Shown here: positions 1 through 8,001 of the stretch, piece after piece
Position numbering within the stretch: the stretch's first letter is position 1
Layout: every line of letters starts with the position of its first letter
Source: CAJQND01 sp051010055
GTDB lineage: Bacteria; Pseudomonadota; Alphaproteobacteria; Rhizobiales; CAJQND01
Assembly (NCBI GenBank): GCA_051010055.1
Contig: JBPCVY010000146.1
Coordinates: forward strand, 1-17,858
Length of the DNA: 17,858 nt
Direction: 5' to 3'
Notes under the pieces: model-generated
Told to the model about the DNA's origin: nothing
Databases searched by the model: none
The model's input: only the letters and a program-made list of their open reading frames with translations
Position numbers and translations under genes: made by a program

Positions 1-206
1 TCCAACCCCTTCAATGCATCCCGGAAATGGTGTTCATCATCAGGGTTGATGACCACCTGAACTGCATTTACTTCCGGGTGGCTGGCAAACGCACGAACAG
101 TTTGCCGCAAAATCATTTCACCACAAATCTGCCGGTACTGTTTGGGAATATCCCCGCCAACACGGGTACCTTTGCCGGCAGCAACGATTATTGCGGTAAC
201 GTTCAT
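1..206 (-). CDS. ispDF: IspD domain of 2-C-methyl-D-erythritol 4-phosphate cytidylyltransferase (probably bifunctional IspDF), N-terminal part
   Basis: IspD transfers CMP from CTP to methylerythritol phosphate in the cytosolic MEP isoprenoid pathway. Translating the minus strand from the ATG at 206 gives 68 residues beginning MNVTAIIVAAGKGTRVGG and continuing DIPKQY. This is the nucleotide-binding signature of the family (AAGxGxRxG followed by PKQY). A purine-rich GAGGGA lies just upstream of the ATG and supports this start. The gene runs off the left edge, so only the first quarter or so is visible. In Hyphomicrobiales the enzyme is normally fused to IspF. That fusion is inferred from the lineage and from the dusB neighbour, because the IspF half is outside the window. 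It is divergent from dusB. Confidence 0.93.
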   Translation of the reverse strand, partial: MNVTAIIVAAGKGTRVGGDIPKQYRQICGEMILRQTVRAFASHPEVNAVQVVINPDDEHHFRDALKGL

Positions 207-280
207 GAGTAATCCCTCGTTTCCGGGCCTTTGGTAGACGAAGTGCACCTAAGAAACAACTCTACATATTTGCGTTTTGG

Positions 281-320
281 CTTGCGGAATAGGCCCATAA
301 GAGTTACCTATGCCCGCAAG
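281..320. repeat. Imperfect inverted repeat between divergent ispDF and dusB
   Basis: The left arm is CTTGCGG at 281-287 plus ATAGG at 289-293. The right arm is CCTAT at 307-311 plus CCGCAAG at 314-320. The arms give 7 + 5 paired bases with a small internal loop (A opposite GC) and a 13-base central loop. The repeat lies 29 bp upstream of the dusB ATG. It could be an operator dyad for either divergent gene or a leader hairpin on the dusB transcript. No T-run follows on the plus strand, so an intrinsic terminator is unlikely. The pairing is seen directly; the role is inference. Confidence 0.55.
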
Positions 321-349
321 TTAAGCAGCTGTGGGAACTTGCTCAAAAA

Positions 350-1357
350 ATGAGCATACAAATTGGTCCAATCACCACAAGAAACACGGTTTTCCTCGCG
401 CCCATGTCCGGCGTAACGGATTTGCCGTTCCGAAAACTGGCCCACCGTTTTGGCGCTGGCCTTGTGGTTTCTGAAATGGTTGCAAGCGAGGATTTGGTAC
501 GCCGGCGCGAAGATGTAGTTCAGCGCGCTGCAGGCGCCGATCATATTTCACCGCTGGTTGTTCAGCTGGTTGGCCGTGAGCCAAATTGGATGGCGGAAGG
601 TGCAAAACTGGCCGAAGCCGATGGCGCAGATATTATCGATATCAATATGGGGTGTCCGTCACGGCAGGTCACAACTGGATTTTCTGGTTCTGCATTGATG
701 CGCGATCTTGATTTTGCGGTTGAGATTATCGATGCGGTCGTTGATGCGGTATCCATACCGGTTACCTTGAAGATGAGGCTTGGCTGGGACGATGACACTA
801 TCAACGCGCCTGAACTTGCCCGCAGGGCTGAGCTATCGGGCGTGCAAATGGTTACCGTTCATGGCCGCACGCGAAACCAGTTTTATAAGGGCACAGCAAA
901 CTGGGGCGCGATTTCCCATGTCAAAGAAGAGGTCTCCGTTCCGGTAATTGCTAATGGTGATGCGGCAACCGCCGGCCAGGCCAAACGCATGCGCGATGAA
1001 GCAAACGTGGATGGTGTCATGATCGGCCGCGGCGCCTATGGACGGCCATGGTTGCTCGGCGAAATCGCATTGAGCTTTGAAGAAAACGGATGCCCCAGGC
1101 CGGCTTTGAGCGAATTGAGCACAATCGTGCAAGAGCACTATGACGAAATGCTAAGCCACTATGGTGTTGAATTAGGCGTGCGGTGCGCGCGCAAACACCT
1201 TGGCTGGTATCTGCAAACCATGGACGATTATGGCTGGGCTGAACGGTTGGACATAAAGGCATGGCGCGCAAAGCTGTGCAGGGAAGAAGACCCGCAAAAG
1301 GTAAAAGCTGGCATTTCAGAATTCTTCGCTGAGGCGTTGACCCAAGAGGCGGCCTGA
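350..1357 (+). CDS. dusB: tRNA-dihydrouridine synthase DusB (NifR3 family)
   Basis: This is an FMN-dependent, NADPH-using enzyme that reduces uridine to dihydrouridine in the tRNA D-loop. At 335 residues it has the family's usual length. The N-terminus has the TIM-barrel start FLAPMSGVTDLPFR. The catalytic cysteine is Cys102 in MGCPSRQVTTGFSGSALMR, followed by TLKMRLGW and the VHGRTRNQFYKG and VIANGD strands that bind substrate and flavin. A GGGAA lies 12-13 bases before the ATG, and the short upstream ATG at 310 is quickly stopped. It is the first gene of the classical nifR3-ntrB-ntrC cluster, with ntrB starting 2 nt after its stop. No role in nitrogen control is implied by the protein itself; the link is positional and probably one of co-transcription. 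Confidence 0.96.
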   Translation: MSIQIGPITTRNTVFLAPMSGVTDLPFRKLAHRFGAGLVVSEMVASEDLVRRREDVVQRAAGADHISPLVVQLVGREPNWMAEGAKLAEADGADIIDINMGCPSRQVTTGFSGSALMRDLDFAVEIIDAVVDAVSIPVTLKMRLGWDDDTINAPELARRAELSGVQMVTVHGRTRNQFYKGTANWGAISHVKEEVSVPVIANGDAATAGQAKRMRDEANVDGVMIGRGAYGRPWLLGEIALSFEENGCPRPALSELSTIVQEHYDEMLSHYGVELGVRCARKHLGWYLQTMDDYGWAERLDIKAWRAKLCREEDPQKVKAGISEFFAEALTQEAA

Positions 1358-1359
1358 CT

Positions 1360-2487
1360 ATGGAGCTCCAGAATCCCTTGACGAATTCCGAGGCAATCTT
1401 GAACGCACTGCCGCATCCAGTGGTTACAATCGCCGGAGAAAACCACATCCGGTATGCAAATGCGGCTGCAGAGAACTTCTTTCAGGCCAGCGCCAATCTG
1501 TTAACCCGCAACAAGCTTGATACTTATGTGCCCTTTTCCAGCCCGCTTCTGGCTCTGGTTGAGCAGGTACGCAAATCGGGTATTTCGGTCAATGAATATG
1601 CCGTCGATGTAGGCACGCCGCGCACCGGCGCTGAACGGCTTGTCGACCTTCAAGTGGCGCCGGTGAGCGAGAGCCCGGACACCTACCTCATTATGATGCA
1701 AGAGCGCACCATGGCGCACAAGATTGACCGGCAACTGACCCATCGTGGCGCGGCGCGTTCGGTTTCCGGCATGGCGGGCATGCTGGCTCATGAAATTAAA
1801 AATCCGCTCTCCGGCATTCGCGGCGCTGCCCAATTGCTGGAAAGCGCTGTTGTGGACGACGACAAACCACTGACTCAGCTGATTTGCGAGGAAACTGACC
1901 GCATTTGTACGCTTGTTGACCAGATGGAAGTGTTCTCTGATGAGCGCCCGCTGGCAACCGAGCCGGTGAACATTCATTCGGTATTTGAGCGGGTAAAGGC
2001 AATTGCCTCCACCGGATTTTCAGCAAATATCGAAATCCGGGAAGAGTACGATCCCTCATTGCCTTTGGTTTCAGGAAACCGCGACCAGCTGATCCAGGTG
2101 TTTCTCAATTTGGTAAAAAATGCCGCTGAGGCGATTTCCCACGATGATGGAACCGGAGGAATTCTTCTATCCACCGCGTTCAGGCCCGGCGTGCGGATTA
2201 CAATATCTGGAAGTGCGGAAAGGGTTTCCCTACCACTTGAGTTTTGCGTTACCGACAATGGGCCTGGAATTTCGCCAGATATTCGCGCGCACCTGTTCGA
2301 ACCATTTGTGACGTCGAAATCCCAAGGCAAGGGTCTTGGCCTGGCCCTGGTGGCGAAAATTGTGCGCGATCATGGCGGCATCATCGAATGCAATTCCCAA
2401 AACCGCAAAACCACATTCCGCATCCTAATGCCCATGCATCGGAATAACCCGGCAACGGCCGATGGCGAGATAGAGACAGTTTCGTGA
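1360..2487 (+). CDS. ntrB: Nitrogen regulation sensor histidine kinase NtrB
   Basis: NtrB is a soluble kinase/phosphatase that, under PII protein control, phosphorylates NtrC when nitrogen is limiting. The 375-residue protein has no membrane segment. It starts with a PAS-like region (about residues 10-115). The HisKA dimerisation helix carries the H-box LAHEIKNPLSGIRGAAQLLE, with phospho-acceptor His144. The ATPase domain has an N-box (FLNLVKNAAEA, near 248-258), a G1 box (VTDNGPGIS, near 298) and a G2 box (GKGLGLALV, near 324). The start is the ATG 2 nt after dusB, and the stop overlaps the ntrC start by 4 nt, so translation is probably coupled. All kinase boxes are intact. Confidence 0.96.
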   Translation: MELQNPLTNSEAILNALPHPVVTIAGENHIRYANAAAENFFQASANLLTRNKLDTYVPFSSPLLALVEQVRKSGISVNEYAVDVGTPRTGAERLVDLQVAPVSESPDTYLIMMQERTMAHKIDRQLTHRGAARSVSGMAGMLAHEIKNPLSGIRGAAQLLESAVVDDDKPLTQLICEETDRICTLVDQMEVFSDERPLATEPVNIHSVFERVKAIASTGFSANIEIREEYDPSLPLVSGNRDQLIQVFLNLVKNAAEAISHDDGTGGILLSTAFRPGVRITISGSAERVSLPLEFCVTDNGPGISPDIRAHLFEPFVTSKSQGKGLGLALVAKIVRDHGGIIECNSQNRKTTFRILMPMHRNNPATADGEIETVS

Positions 2488-3938
2488 GTGCTGGAAAAAA
2501 CATACTTGTTGCCGATGATGACAGCGCCATCCGCACGGTTTTGAACCAGGCGCTCACACGGGCTGGATATGTTGTCCGCGCGACGGCCAATGCATCAACC
2601 CTGTGGCGCTGGGTTGCCGAAGGTGAGGGCGATCTGGTTATCACTGACGTTATGCTGCCCGACTACAATATTTTTGATGTTTTGCCCCGCATTAAAAAAT
2701 CCCGGCCCGATTTGCCGGTGATCGTCATGAGCGCGCAAAACACCATCATGACCGCTATCACCGCTGCTGAGCGGGGCGCATTTGAATATCTGCCCAAGCC
2801 CTTTGATTTAAACGAGCTCGTCAACATTGTTGGGCGCGGTCTGGAGCAGGCCAGCAAAAAGGCGCAAAGCCCGCAGGCGCCCGCGCAATCAGGTGAATCA
2901 TTGCCAATAGTTGGCAAATCTTCGGCGATGCAGGAGATTTACCGGGTCATCGCACGCCTGACGCAAACAGAACTCACCGTTATGATTATGGGCGAGTCAG
3001 GTACCGGCAAGGAACTGGTTGCCCGCGCCCTTCATGATTATGGGAAAAGGCGCAACCGGCCGTTTGTTGCCATAAACATGGCGGCCATTCCCCGCGAGCT
3101 CATCGAATCGGAACTGTTTGGCCACGAAAAAGGAGCCTTTACAGGCGCCACGTCCCGCTATGCAGGCCGATTTGAACAGGCAGAAGGGGGAACCCTTTTT
3201 CTTGATGAAATAGGCGATATGCCAATGGAAGCACAAACCAGGCTTTTGAGGGTGCTGCAGGAGGGCGAGTACACCCGCGTTGGTGGTTCGACCTCAATCA
3301 AGTCCAATGTGCGCATTATCGCCGCAACACACCGGGATTTGCGCCATCACATCAATCAGGGCCTTTTCCGCGAAGACTTGTTTTTCCGGCTGAACGTCGT
3401 ACCGATCCAGTTGCCACCATTGCGTGAGAGGCTTGAGGACATTGTTGACCTGGTTCGTCATTTCCAGAGACATGCGGAAAAAGAGGGCCTGCCCGCCAAG
3501 CAATTGGAACAGGAAGCCTTCGAGCGCCTGAAGGAGCATAAATGGCCCGGAAATGTGCGTGAACTTGAGAATATGGTGCGTCGACTCAGCGCCATTTATT
3601 CAGACGATGTGATCAAAGCTTCCATGATTGACCAGGAACTTTCCGGCCAATATGCCCAAATCACAGAAAATTCAACCAATGAAGGGCTCACAATCAGCGA
3701 GTTTGTGGAAAATGATCTGGCGCGTTACTTTGCAGGATTCAGCGATGGTTTACCGCCGCCTGGTCTCTATGAGCGCATTATAAATCAAGTTGAGGAACCA
3801 CTCATAAATATAAGTCTTTCTGCAACAAATGGAAATCAAATTAAGGCGGCAGAACTGTTGGGCATCAACCGCAACACTCTTCGCAAGAAAATCCGCGAAC
3901 ACAATATCTCCGTGTTAAAGGGCTATAAAAACACCTAA
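2484..3938 (+). CDS. ntrC: Nitrogen regulation response regulator NtrC (sigma-54 activator)
   Basis: NtrC activates sigma-54 promoters of nitrogen-scavenging genes when phosphorylated by NtrB. The 484-residue, three-domain layout is complete. The receiver has an acidic pocket at Asp11-Asp13 and phospho-acceptor Asp55 in LVITDVMLPD. The AAA+ domain has Walker A GESGTGKE (about 170-177), the sigma-54 contact loop GAFTGA (217-222) and Walker B GGTLFLDEIGDMP. The C-terminal Fis-type helix-turn-helix (about 450-475) contains NQIKAAELLGINRNTLRKK. The start is a GTG that shares GTGA with the ntrB stop, typical of coupled ntrBC genes. No convincing terminator follows, so read-through into ntrY is possible. 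Confidence 0.97.
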   Translation: MSAGKNILVADDDSAIRTVLNQALTRAGYVVRATANASTLWRWVAEGEGDLVITDVMLPDYNIFDVLPRIKKSRPDLPVIVMSAQNTIMTAITAAERGAFEYLPKPFDLNELVNIVGRGLEQASKKAQSPQAPAQSGESLPIVGKSSAMQEIYRVIARLTQTELTVMIMGESGTGKELVARALHDYGKRRNRPFVAINMAAIPRELIESELFGHEKGAFTGATSRYAGRFEQAEGGTLFLDEIGDMPMEAQTRLLRVLQEGEYTRVGGSTSIKSNVRIIAATHRDLRHHINQGLFREDLFFRLNVVPIQLPPLRERLEDIVDLVRHFQRHAEKEGLPAKQLEQEAFERLKEHKWPGNVRELENMVRRLSAIYSDDVIKASMIDQELSGQYAQITENSTNEGLTISEFVENDLARYFAGFSDGLPPPGLYERIINQVEEPLINISLSATNGNQIKAAELLGINRNTLRKKIREHNISVLKGYKNT

Positions 3939-3967
3939 ACTGGGTGTGGTTCGTTCCACATTGTTGT

Positions 3968-3997
3968 CACATTTATGCAACTATTGTTGCAATTGTG
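3968..3997. promoter_or_regulatory. Dyad TGCAAC-N4-GTTGCA upstream of ntrY, candidate NtrC-like operator
   Basis: The core inverted repeat is TGCAAC at 3976-3981 and GTTGCA at 3986-3991, with 4 bases between. Outer arms CACA (3968-3971) and TGTG (3994-3997) can extend it into a longer hairpin. The arms resemble the enteric NtrC site (TGCAC half-sites in a 17-bp dyad), but the spacing is one base shorter and one half-site base differs. It lies in the 255-bp spacer between ntrC and ntrY, a sensible place for cross-control. No T-run follows, so it does not look like a terminator. Confidence 0.35.
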
Positions 3998-4094
3998 CCG
4001 CACCTTCGTTAATGAGAGCGGCAGAGTTGAAGTCTTTGTAATGTTGGGGACCTTGGGTGACAGCGCGCATTGGCGCCGATGGCATCTGGGCTTT

Positions 4095-4123
4095 TTGACC
4101 GGTACTCAGTTTTTTTGAAAAAT
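4095..4123 (+). promoter_or_regulatory. Candidate sigma-70-type promoter for ntrYX
   Basis: TTGACC at 4095-4100 matches 5 of 6 bases of the -35 consensus. The box 17 bases downstream, AAAAAT at 4118-4123, matches 4 of 6 bases of TATAAT. It sits about 70 bp upstream of the ntrY ATG. The -10 match is poor, so this is tentative. It overlaps the hairpin at 4099-4137. Confidence 0.25.
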
Positions 4124-4137
4124 TTCCCAAGTACTGG
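4099..4137. repeat. Hairpin in the ntrY upstream region
   Basis: CCGGTACT (4099-4106) pairs with AGTACTGG (4130-4137) as 8 pairs, one of them G-U. The enclosed 23 bases hold a T7 run (4110-4116) and an A5 run (4118-4122) that can pair in turn. It ends 56 bases before the ntrY start, so it could lie in the ntrYX leader or act as a protein-binding dyad. It is not a standard terminator because the T-run is in the loop. Confidence 0.4.
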
Positions 4138-4193
4138 GGTGATGGATTGCCACCATTAAGGCGCGATCCGATTGCTGTTTGCAGTGGGGGTGA

Positions 4194-6515
4194 ATGAGCG
4201 AAATTGCTGACCAGCAGCCGATTGGCATCCAGTCGACTTTATCGTTGCCTGGCAGGGTGCCGCCAATGCTTGGCATTGGATTGGTTGGAACCGCCGTTCT
4301 GTGTGGTCTTGCCACCTGTCTTATTCTCACCGGACTGACACCTATCCGCCCGACACCAGACCTCATCGTCGCACTTTTGGCGCTGAACGGGATTTTGGTG
4401 TTTGCGATGTTAGCGATGATCACCTGGCAGGTTGCAATGCTGTTGAGGGCAAGGCGCAACCGGGTTGCCGGCGCAAGGCTTCATGGCAGGCTGGTCTCCA
4501 TTTTTGCGTTTGTCGCAGCGTTACCAGCGCTGATTGTAGCTATCTTTGCGACAGTTACCCTTGATCGCGGCCTCGATACCTGGTTTTCGGAGCGCACCCA
4601 GCTCATCGTGGATGAGGCGCAAACCGTTGCGGAAGCTTACTTGCGCGAACATGACCAGGTGTTGCGCCAGGCATTGGCGGCGATTGCATTCGACATTAGC
4701 CAAACCGGCGAATTGATGCAGAAAGACCGGCAGCTGTTCACCCGGCGCCTGGCAAATCACGTGGCTTTCAGGGGTCTAACTGCAGCATTTGTAATCAATG
4801 CCGAGAAGCGCACCATCGATTCCAGTGTAACGGCCAATGACAAGGTTGCCTTCATACCGCCGCCGCCAGGTTCTCTAACGACCGCAGGCAGTGGCAAGGG
4901 AGTGGTGATCAACCCCGAAGATGGCGGCACCATGCGCGGCTTGGTGAAGCTCCAAAACCTGGAAAACCACTATCTTTACCTCTACAAAACCGTCGACCCG
5001 AACGTTCTCCAGCACTTGCAGAAAACCAGGGAAGGCAAGGCGGAATACGATCAGCTGAAAGAACAACGTTTTGACGTCCAAATTACGTTTGCGCTCATGT
5101 ATATCGGCGTTGCGTTCATATTTCTGCTTGCCGCGGTTTGGCTCGGGCTGTCCGTGGCCGACAGGCTGGTTGGCCCCATTGTTATGCTGGTTGATGCGGC
5201 CCGTAACGTCTCACGTGGTGATTTGGATGCCAAGGTCGATGTAAGCGAGAACCAGGGCGATATTGCCACCCTTGGGCGCACGTTCAACCAAATGACCAAT
5301 CAGCTCAAGCAGCAGCGCAATGAACTGGTTGGGGCTAACGAGCTTATCGATGAACGTCGCCGCTTCACGGAAGCTGTTCTGTCAGGTGTGACAGCGGGTG
5401 TTATCGGCATTGATGAAGACGGGTGCATCAATCTCGTCAACCGTTCTGCGCTGAAGCTTCTCAACCGGCGCTCCAGAGACCTGCAAACGAAAAAACTGAA
5501 AGTTGCGATCCCCGAGTTCGCCGAATTGCTGGAAAAAGCGATGAAAAAGGCCTCCGGCATAGCCGAGGGTCAGGTATCGGTCCGGGTAGACGATCACGAA
5601 CGCAACTTCACCATCCGGGTCACCAATGAGCGTGGACAAGATGACACCCATGGCTACGTGGTGACGTTTGACGACATAACCGAACTGGTAACCGCACAGC
5701 GCAATTCCGCCTGGGCCGATATTGCCCGCCGCATCGCCCACGAAATCAAAAACCCACTGACGCCAATTCAACTTTCCGCTGAGCGCCTGCGGCGCAAATA
5801 TTCAAAGGAAATCACGTCCGATCCGGGTGTTTTTGACCAGTGCACCAACACTATTATCCGGCAGGTTGGCGATATTGGCCGGATGGTCGATGAATTCTCA
5901 TCGTTTGCACGTATGCCGAAGGCTGTTCTTGAGCCAAACGATCTGCGCCAGACTGTGAAAGAGGCCCTGGTGCTGCAGAAAGCCAGCACCGATGACACAG
6001 AATTCGATCTTCATTTGCCAGAGGAGCCGGTGAATTTTGACTTTGACAGGCGCCTTGTCACGCAAGCGGTGACGAATCTCGTCAAGAACGCCCGCGAGGC
6101 AATCGAGCCCCTTGAAAACAAGGGCGATGACTTCCGGGGCCACATTGCCGTTTTTGTTGAGAAGAAAGGCGATAGTGCTTTCGTCAGGGTGGCCGATAAC
6201 GGTATTGGCCTGCCGAAGGAAAACCGGCAACGCCTGACTGAGCCGTACATGACAAACCGGGAAAAAGGCACCGGTCTCGGCCTTGCGATTGTTAAGCGCG
6301 TCATGGAAGAACATGACGGAGAAATTCAACTATCAGACGCGCCTAAAGAGCATGCTGGCGGCACCGGTGCACAGGTGTCGCTTGTTTTCAACACCCAAGC
6401 ACTGGCGAGCAAGCCCGAAGAAAAACCGGAAAAGGAAAAGGCGACAGCTGCAAAAAATGAAAAGACCGGCAAAAAGTCAGCAATGGGCGAAGCACTCGCA
6501 AGCCAAAAGAGCTAA
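4194..6515 (+). CDS. ntrY: Membrane sensor histidine kinase NtrY
   Basis: NtrY is the inner-membrane kinase partner of NtrX, linked in alphaproteobacteria to nitrogen and redox or envelope responses. The 773 residues match the family's usual length. Three hydrophobic segments lie near 25-48, 56-80 and 99-122. A periplasmic domain and a fourth segment near 299-322 follow. Then come a HAMP linker (DRLVGPIVMLVDAARNVSRG), a PAS region (about 390-490), the H-box IARRIAHEIKNPLTPIQLSA with His516, and an ATPase domain with an N-box (VTNLVKNAREA), a G1 box (VADNGIGLP) and a G2 box (GTGLGLAIV). The last 40 or so residues are a Lys/Glu/Ala-rich tail outside the kinase fold. The ATG follows a G-rich stretch very closely, so the ribosome site is not ideal. 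ntrX follows after 22 nt. Confidence 0.95.
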   Translation: MSEIADQQPIGIQSTLSLPGRVPPMLGIGLVGTAVLCGLATCLILTGLTPIRPTPDLIVALLALNGILVFAMLAMITWQVAMLLRARRNRVAGARLHGRLVSIFAFVAALPALIVAIFATVTLDRGLDTWFSERTQLIVDEAQTVAEAYLREHDQVLRQALAAIAFDISQTGELMQKDRQLFTRRLANHVAFRGLTAAFVINAEKRTIDSSVTANDKVAFIPPPPGSLTTAGSGKGVVINPEDGGTMRGLVKLQNLENHYLYLYKTVDPNVLQHLQKTREGKAEYDQLKEQRFDVQITFALMYIGVAFIFLLAAVWLGLSVADRLVGPIVMLVDAARNVSRGDLDAKVDVSENQGDIATLGRTFNQMTNQLKQQRNELVGANELIDERRRFTEAVLSGVTAGVIGIDEDGCINLVNRSALKLLNRRSRDLQTKKLKVAIPEFAELLEKAMKKASGIAEGQVSVRVDDHERNFTIRVTNERGQDDTHGYVVTFDDITELVTAQRNSAWADIARRIAHEIKNPLTPIQLSAERLRRKYSKEITSDPGVFDQCTNTIIRQVGDIGRMVDEFSSFARMPKAVLEPNDLRQTVKEALVLQKASTDDTEFDLHLPEEPVNFDFDRRLVTQAVTNLVKNAREAIEPLENKGDDFRGHIAVFVEKKGDSAFVRVADNGIGLPKENRQRLTEPYMTNREKGTGLGLAIVKRVMEEHDGEIQLSDAPKEHAGGTGAQVSLVFNTQALASKPEEKPEKEKATAAKNEKTGKKSAMGEALASQKS

Positions 6516-6537
6516 CCAAGTTTAGGGGAACAAAGCT

Positions 6538-7929
6538 ATGGCATCGGATATCCTAATTGTCGACGATGAAACCGATATCAGGGAACTGATTTCCGGTATT
6601 CTTGAAGATGAAGGTTTCGAAACCCGTCTTGCCAGCGACAGCGATACTGCACTTGCGGCAATCGAAGAGCGGCGGCCTTCGATGATTGTCCTTGATATCT
6701 GGCTTCAGGGTTCGCGAATGGATGGCCTTGAAGTTCTCAATGTCATCAAGCATCAGCACCCGGACCTGCCGGTGGTGATTATTTCCGGTCACGGCAATAT
6801 CGAAACCGCTGTCACAGCCATTAAGCGGGGCGCATACGACTACATTGAAAAACCCTTCAAGGCGGACAGGCTGATCCTGGTGGTAAGCCGCGCGCTGGAG
6901 GCATCGCGCCTGCGTCGGGAGGTTGACAATCTGAAGCAACTGGCCGGCACGCCGTCAAAGCTCATCGGCGAATCCCCGGTAATGAAGCAGTTGAAGCAAG
7001 CGCTCACCAAAGTGGCGCCGACTAACAGCAGGGTTATGGTTTTCGGCCCGCTTGGTTCCGGTAAGGAACTTGTCGCACGCTCTCTTCATGACTGGTCAGC
7101 ACGCGCTGAATCTCCATTTGTCATTTTGAACGCTGCGAGCCTTGCCCCTGAACGCATGGAAGAAGAGCTTTTTGGCATTGAGCGCAACGAAGAGAGTGGG
7201 CTCACCGTCGGGGCGCTGGAGGAAGCCCATGGCGGTACGCTTTTCATTGATGAAGTGGCGGACATGCCGCAAGAAACCCAAGGAAAAATTCTGCGGGTTC
7301 TCGTTGACCAGACGTTCCAGCGGGTTGGCGGCAACAAGCGTGTAAAAGTCGATGTGCGCATTATTTCTTCAACAAGCCGCAACCTGGATGCTGAAATTGC
7401 CGAGGGCCGTTTTCGCGAAGACCTGTTTCACAGGCTGAATGTGGTTCCAGTACTGGTGCCAGAACTTGCGGCCCGGCGTGAGGATATTCCGGATTTGGTT
7501 ACCTATTTCGCAGAGCAGTTTTCCGCAGTGTCCGGCCAAGCCGTGCGCAAAATCGCCGACGATGCGATTGCCGTGCTTCAAACCCACGACTGGCCTGGCA
7601 ATGTGCGCCAGCTGCGCAACAACATCGAAAGGGTGCTGATTTTGGCAGGTGGCGATTCTGCCAGCGAAATTTCCGCCTCCATGCTGCCGGCAGAGGTTGG
7701 CACCATGGCGCCGGTGGTTGCCAACGGCACCGAGCATCTGATGGCCATGCCTTTGCGTAATGCCCGGGAAGCGTTCGAACGCGAATACCTTGCCGCACAG
7801 GTGGCTCGCTTTGGCGGCAACATTTCAAAGACCGCAACCTTTGTAGGTATGGAGCGCTCAGCCCTTCATCGGAAGATGAAAATCCTTGGCCTTAATGACA
7901 CCTCCGTAAAAGGCGATGCCGCCGAATAG
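6538..7929 (+). CDS. ntrX: Response regulator NtrX
   Basis: NtrX is the cognate regulator of NtrY. The 463 residues comprise a receiver with acidic residues Asp9-Asp10 and phospho-acceptor Asp53 in IVLDIWLQGSRMDG, a hallmark of NtrX. An AAA+ domain follows, with Walker A GPLGSGKE (170-177) and Walker B GGTLFIDEVADMP. The C-terminal Fis-type helix-turn-helix contains NISKTATFVGMERSALHRKM. The segment that carries GAFTGA in NtrC reads ERNEESGLTVGALEEAHGG here, so the sigma-54 contact loop is absent. NtrX is therefore expected to act as a DNA-binding regulator that does not drive sigma-54 open-complex formation, in line with what is known of alphaproteobacterial NtrX. A good ribosome site, AGGGGA at 6524-6529, lies 8 nt before the ATG. 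Confidence 0.96.
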   Translation: MASDILIVDDETDIRELISGILEDEGFETRLASDSDTALAAIEERRPSMIVLDIWLQGSRMDGLEVLNVIKHQHPDLPVVIISGHGNIETAVTAIKRGAYDYIEKPFKADRLILVVSRALEASRLRREVDNLKQLAGTPSKLIGESPVMKQLKQALTKVAPTNSRVMVFGPLGSGKELVARSLHDWSARAESPFVILNAASLAPERMEEELFGIERNEESGLTVGALEEAHGGTLFIDEVADMPQETQGKILRVLVDQTFQRVGGNKRVKVDVRIISSTSRNLDAEIAEGRFREDLFHRLNVVPVLVPELAARREDIPDLVTYFAEQFSAVSGQAVRKIADDAIAVLQTHDWPGNVRQLRNNIERVLILAGGDSASEISASMLPAEVGTMAPVVANGTEHLMAMPLRNAREAFEREYLAAQVARFGGNISKTATFVGMERSALHRKMKILGLNDTSVKGDAAE

Positions 7930-7959
7930 GCACAGGCGGGCTTGCGGCGCGGCTAGAGA

Positions 7960-7988
7960 ATGACCTAGTCTCCGCCAGGGCATATAAA
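7960..7988 (+). promoter_or_regulatory. Candidate trkA promoter
   Basis: ATGACC at 7960-7965 matches 4 of 6 bases of the -35 consensus. TATAAA at 7983-7988 matches 5 of 6 bases of the -10 consensus. The spacer is exactly 17 bp. Transcription would begin near 7995, leaving only about 7 bases before the trkA ATG at 8002. That would make the mRNA nearly leaderless, which agrees with the lack of a good ribosome site there. Confidence 0.35.
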
Positions 7989-8001
7989 TTAGAGCGCATT
8001 T

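Noticed and set aside
1501..1977. 158-residue open frame on the minus strand
   Set aside because: It is antisense to the PAS and H-box region of ntrB and has no family signature.
3931..3947. Possible terminator ACACC/GGTGT at the ntrC stop
   Set aside because: It is a 5-bp stem with no T-run after it, and it includes the stop codon; too weak to call.
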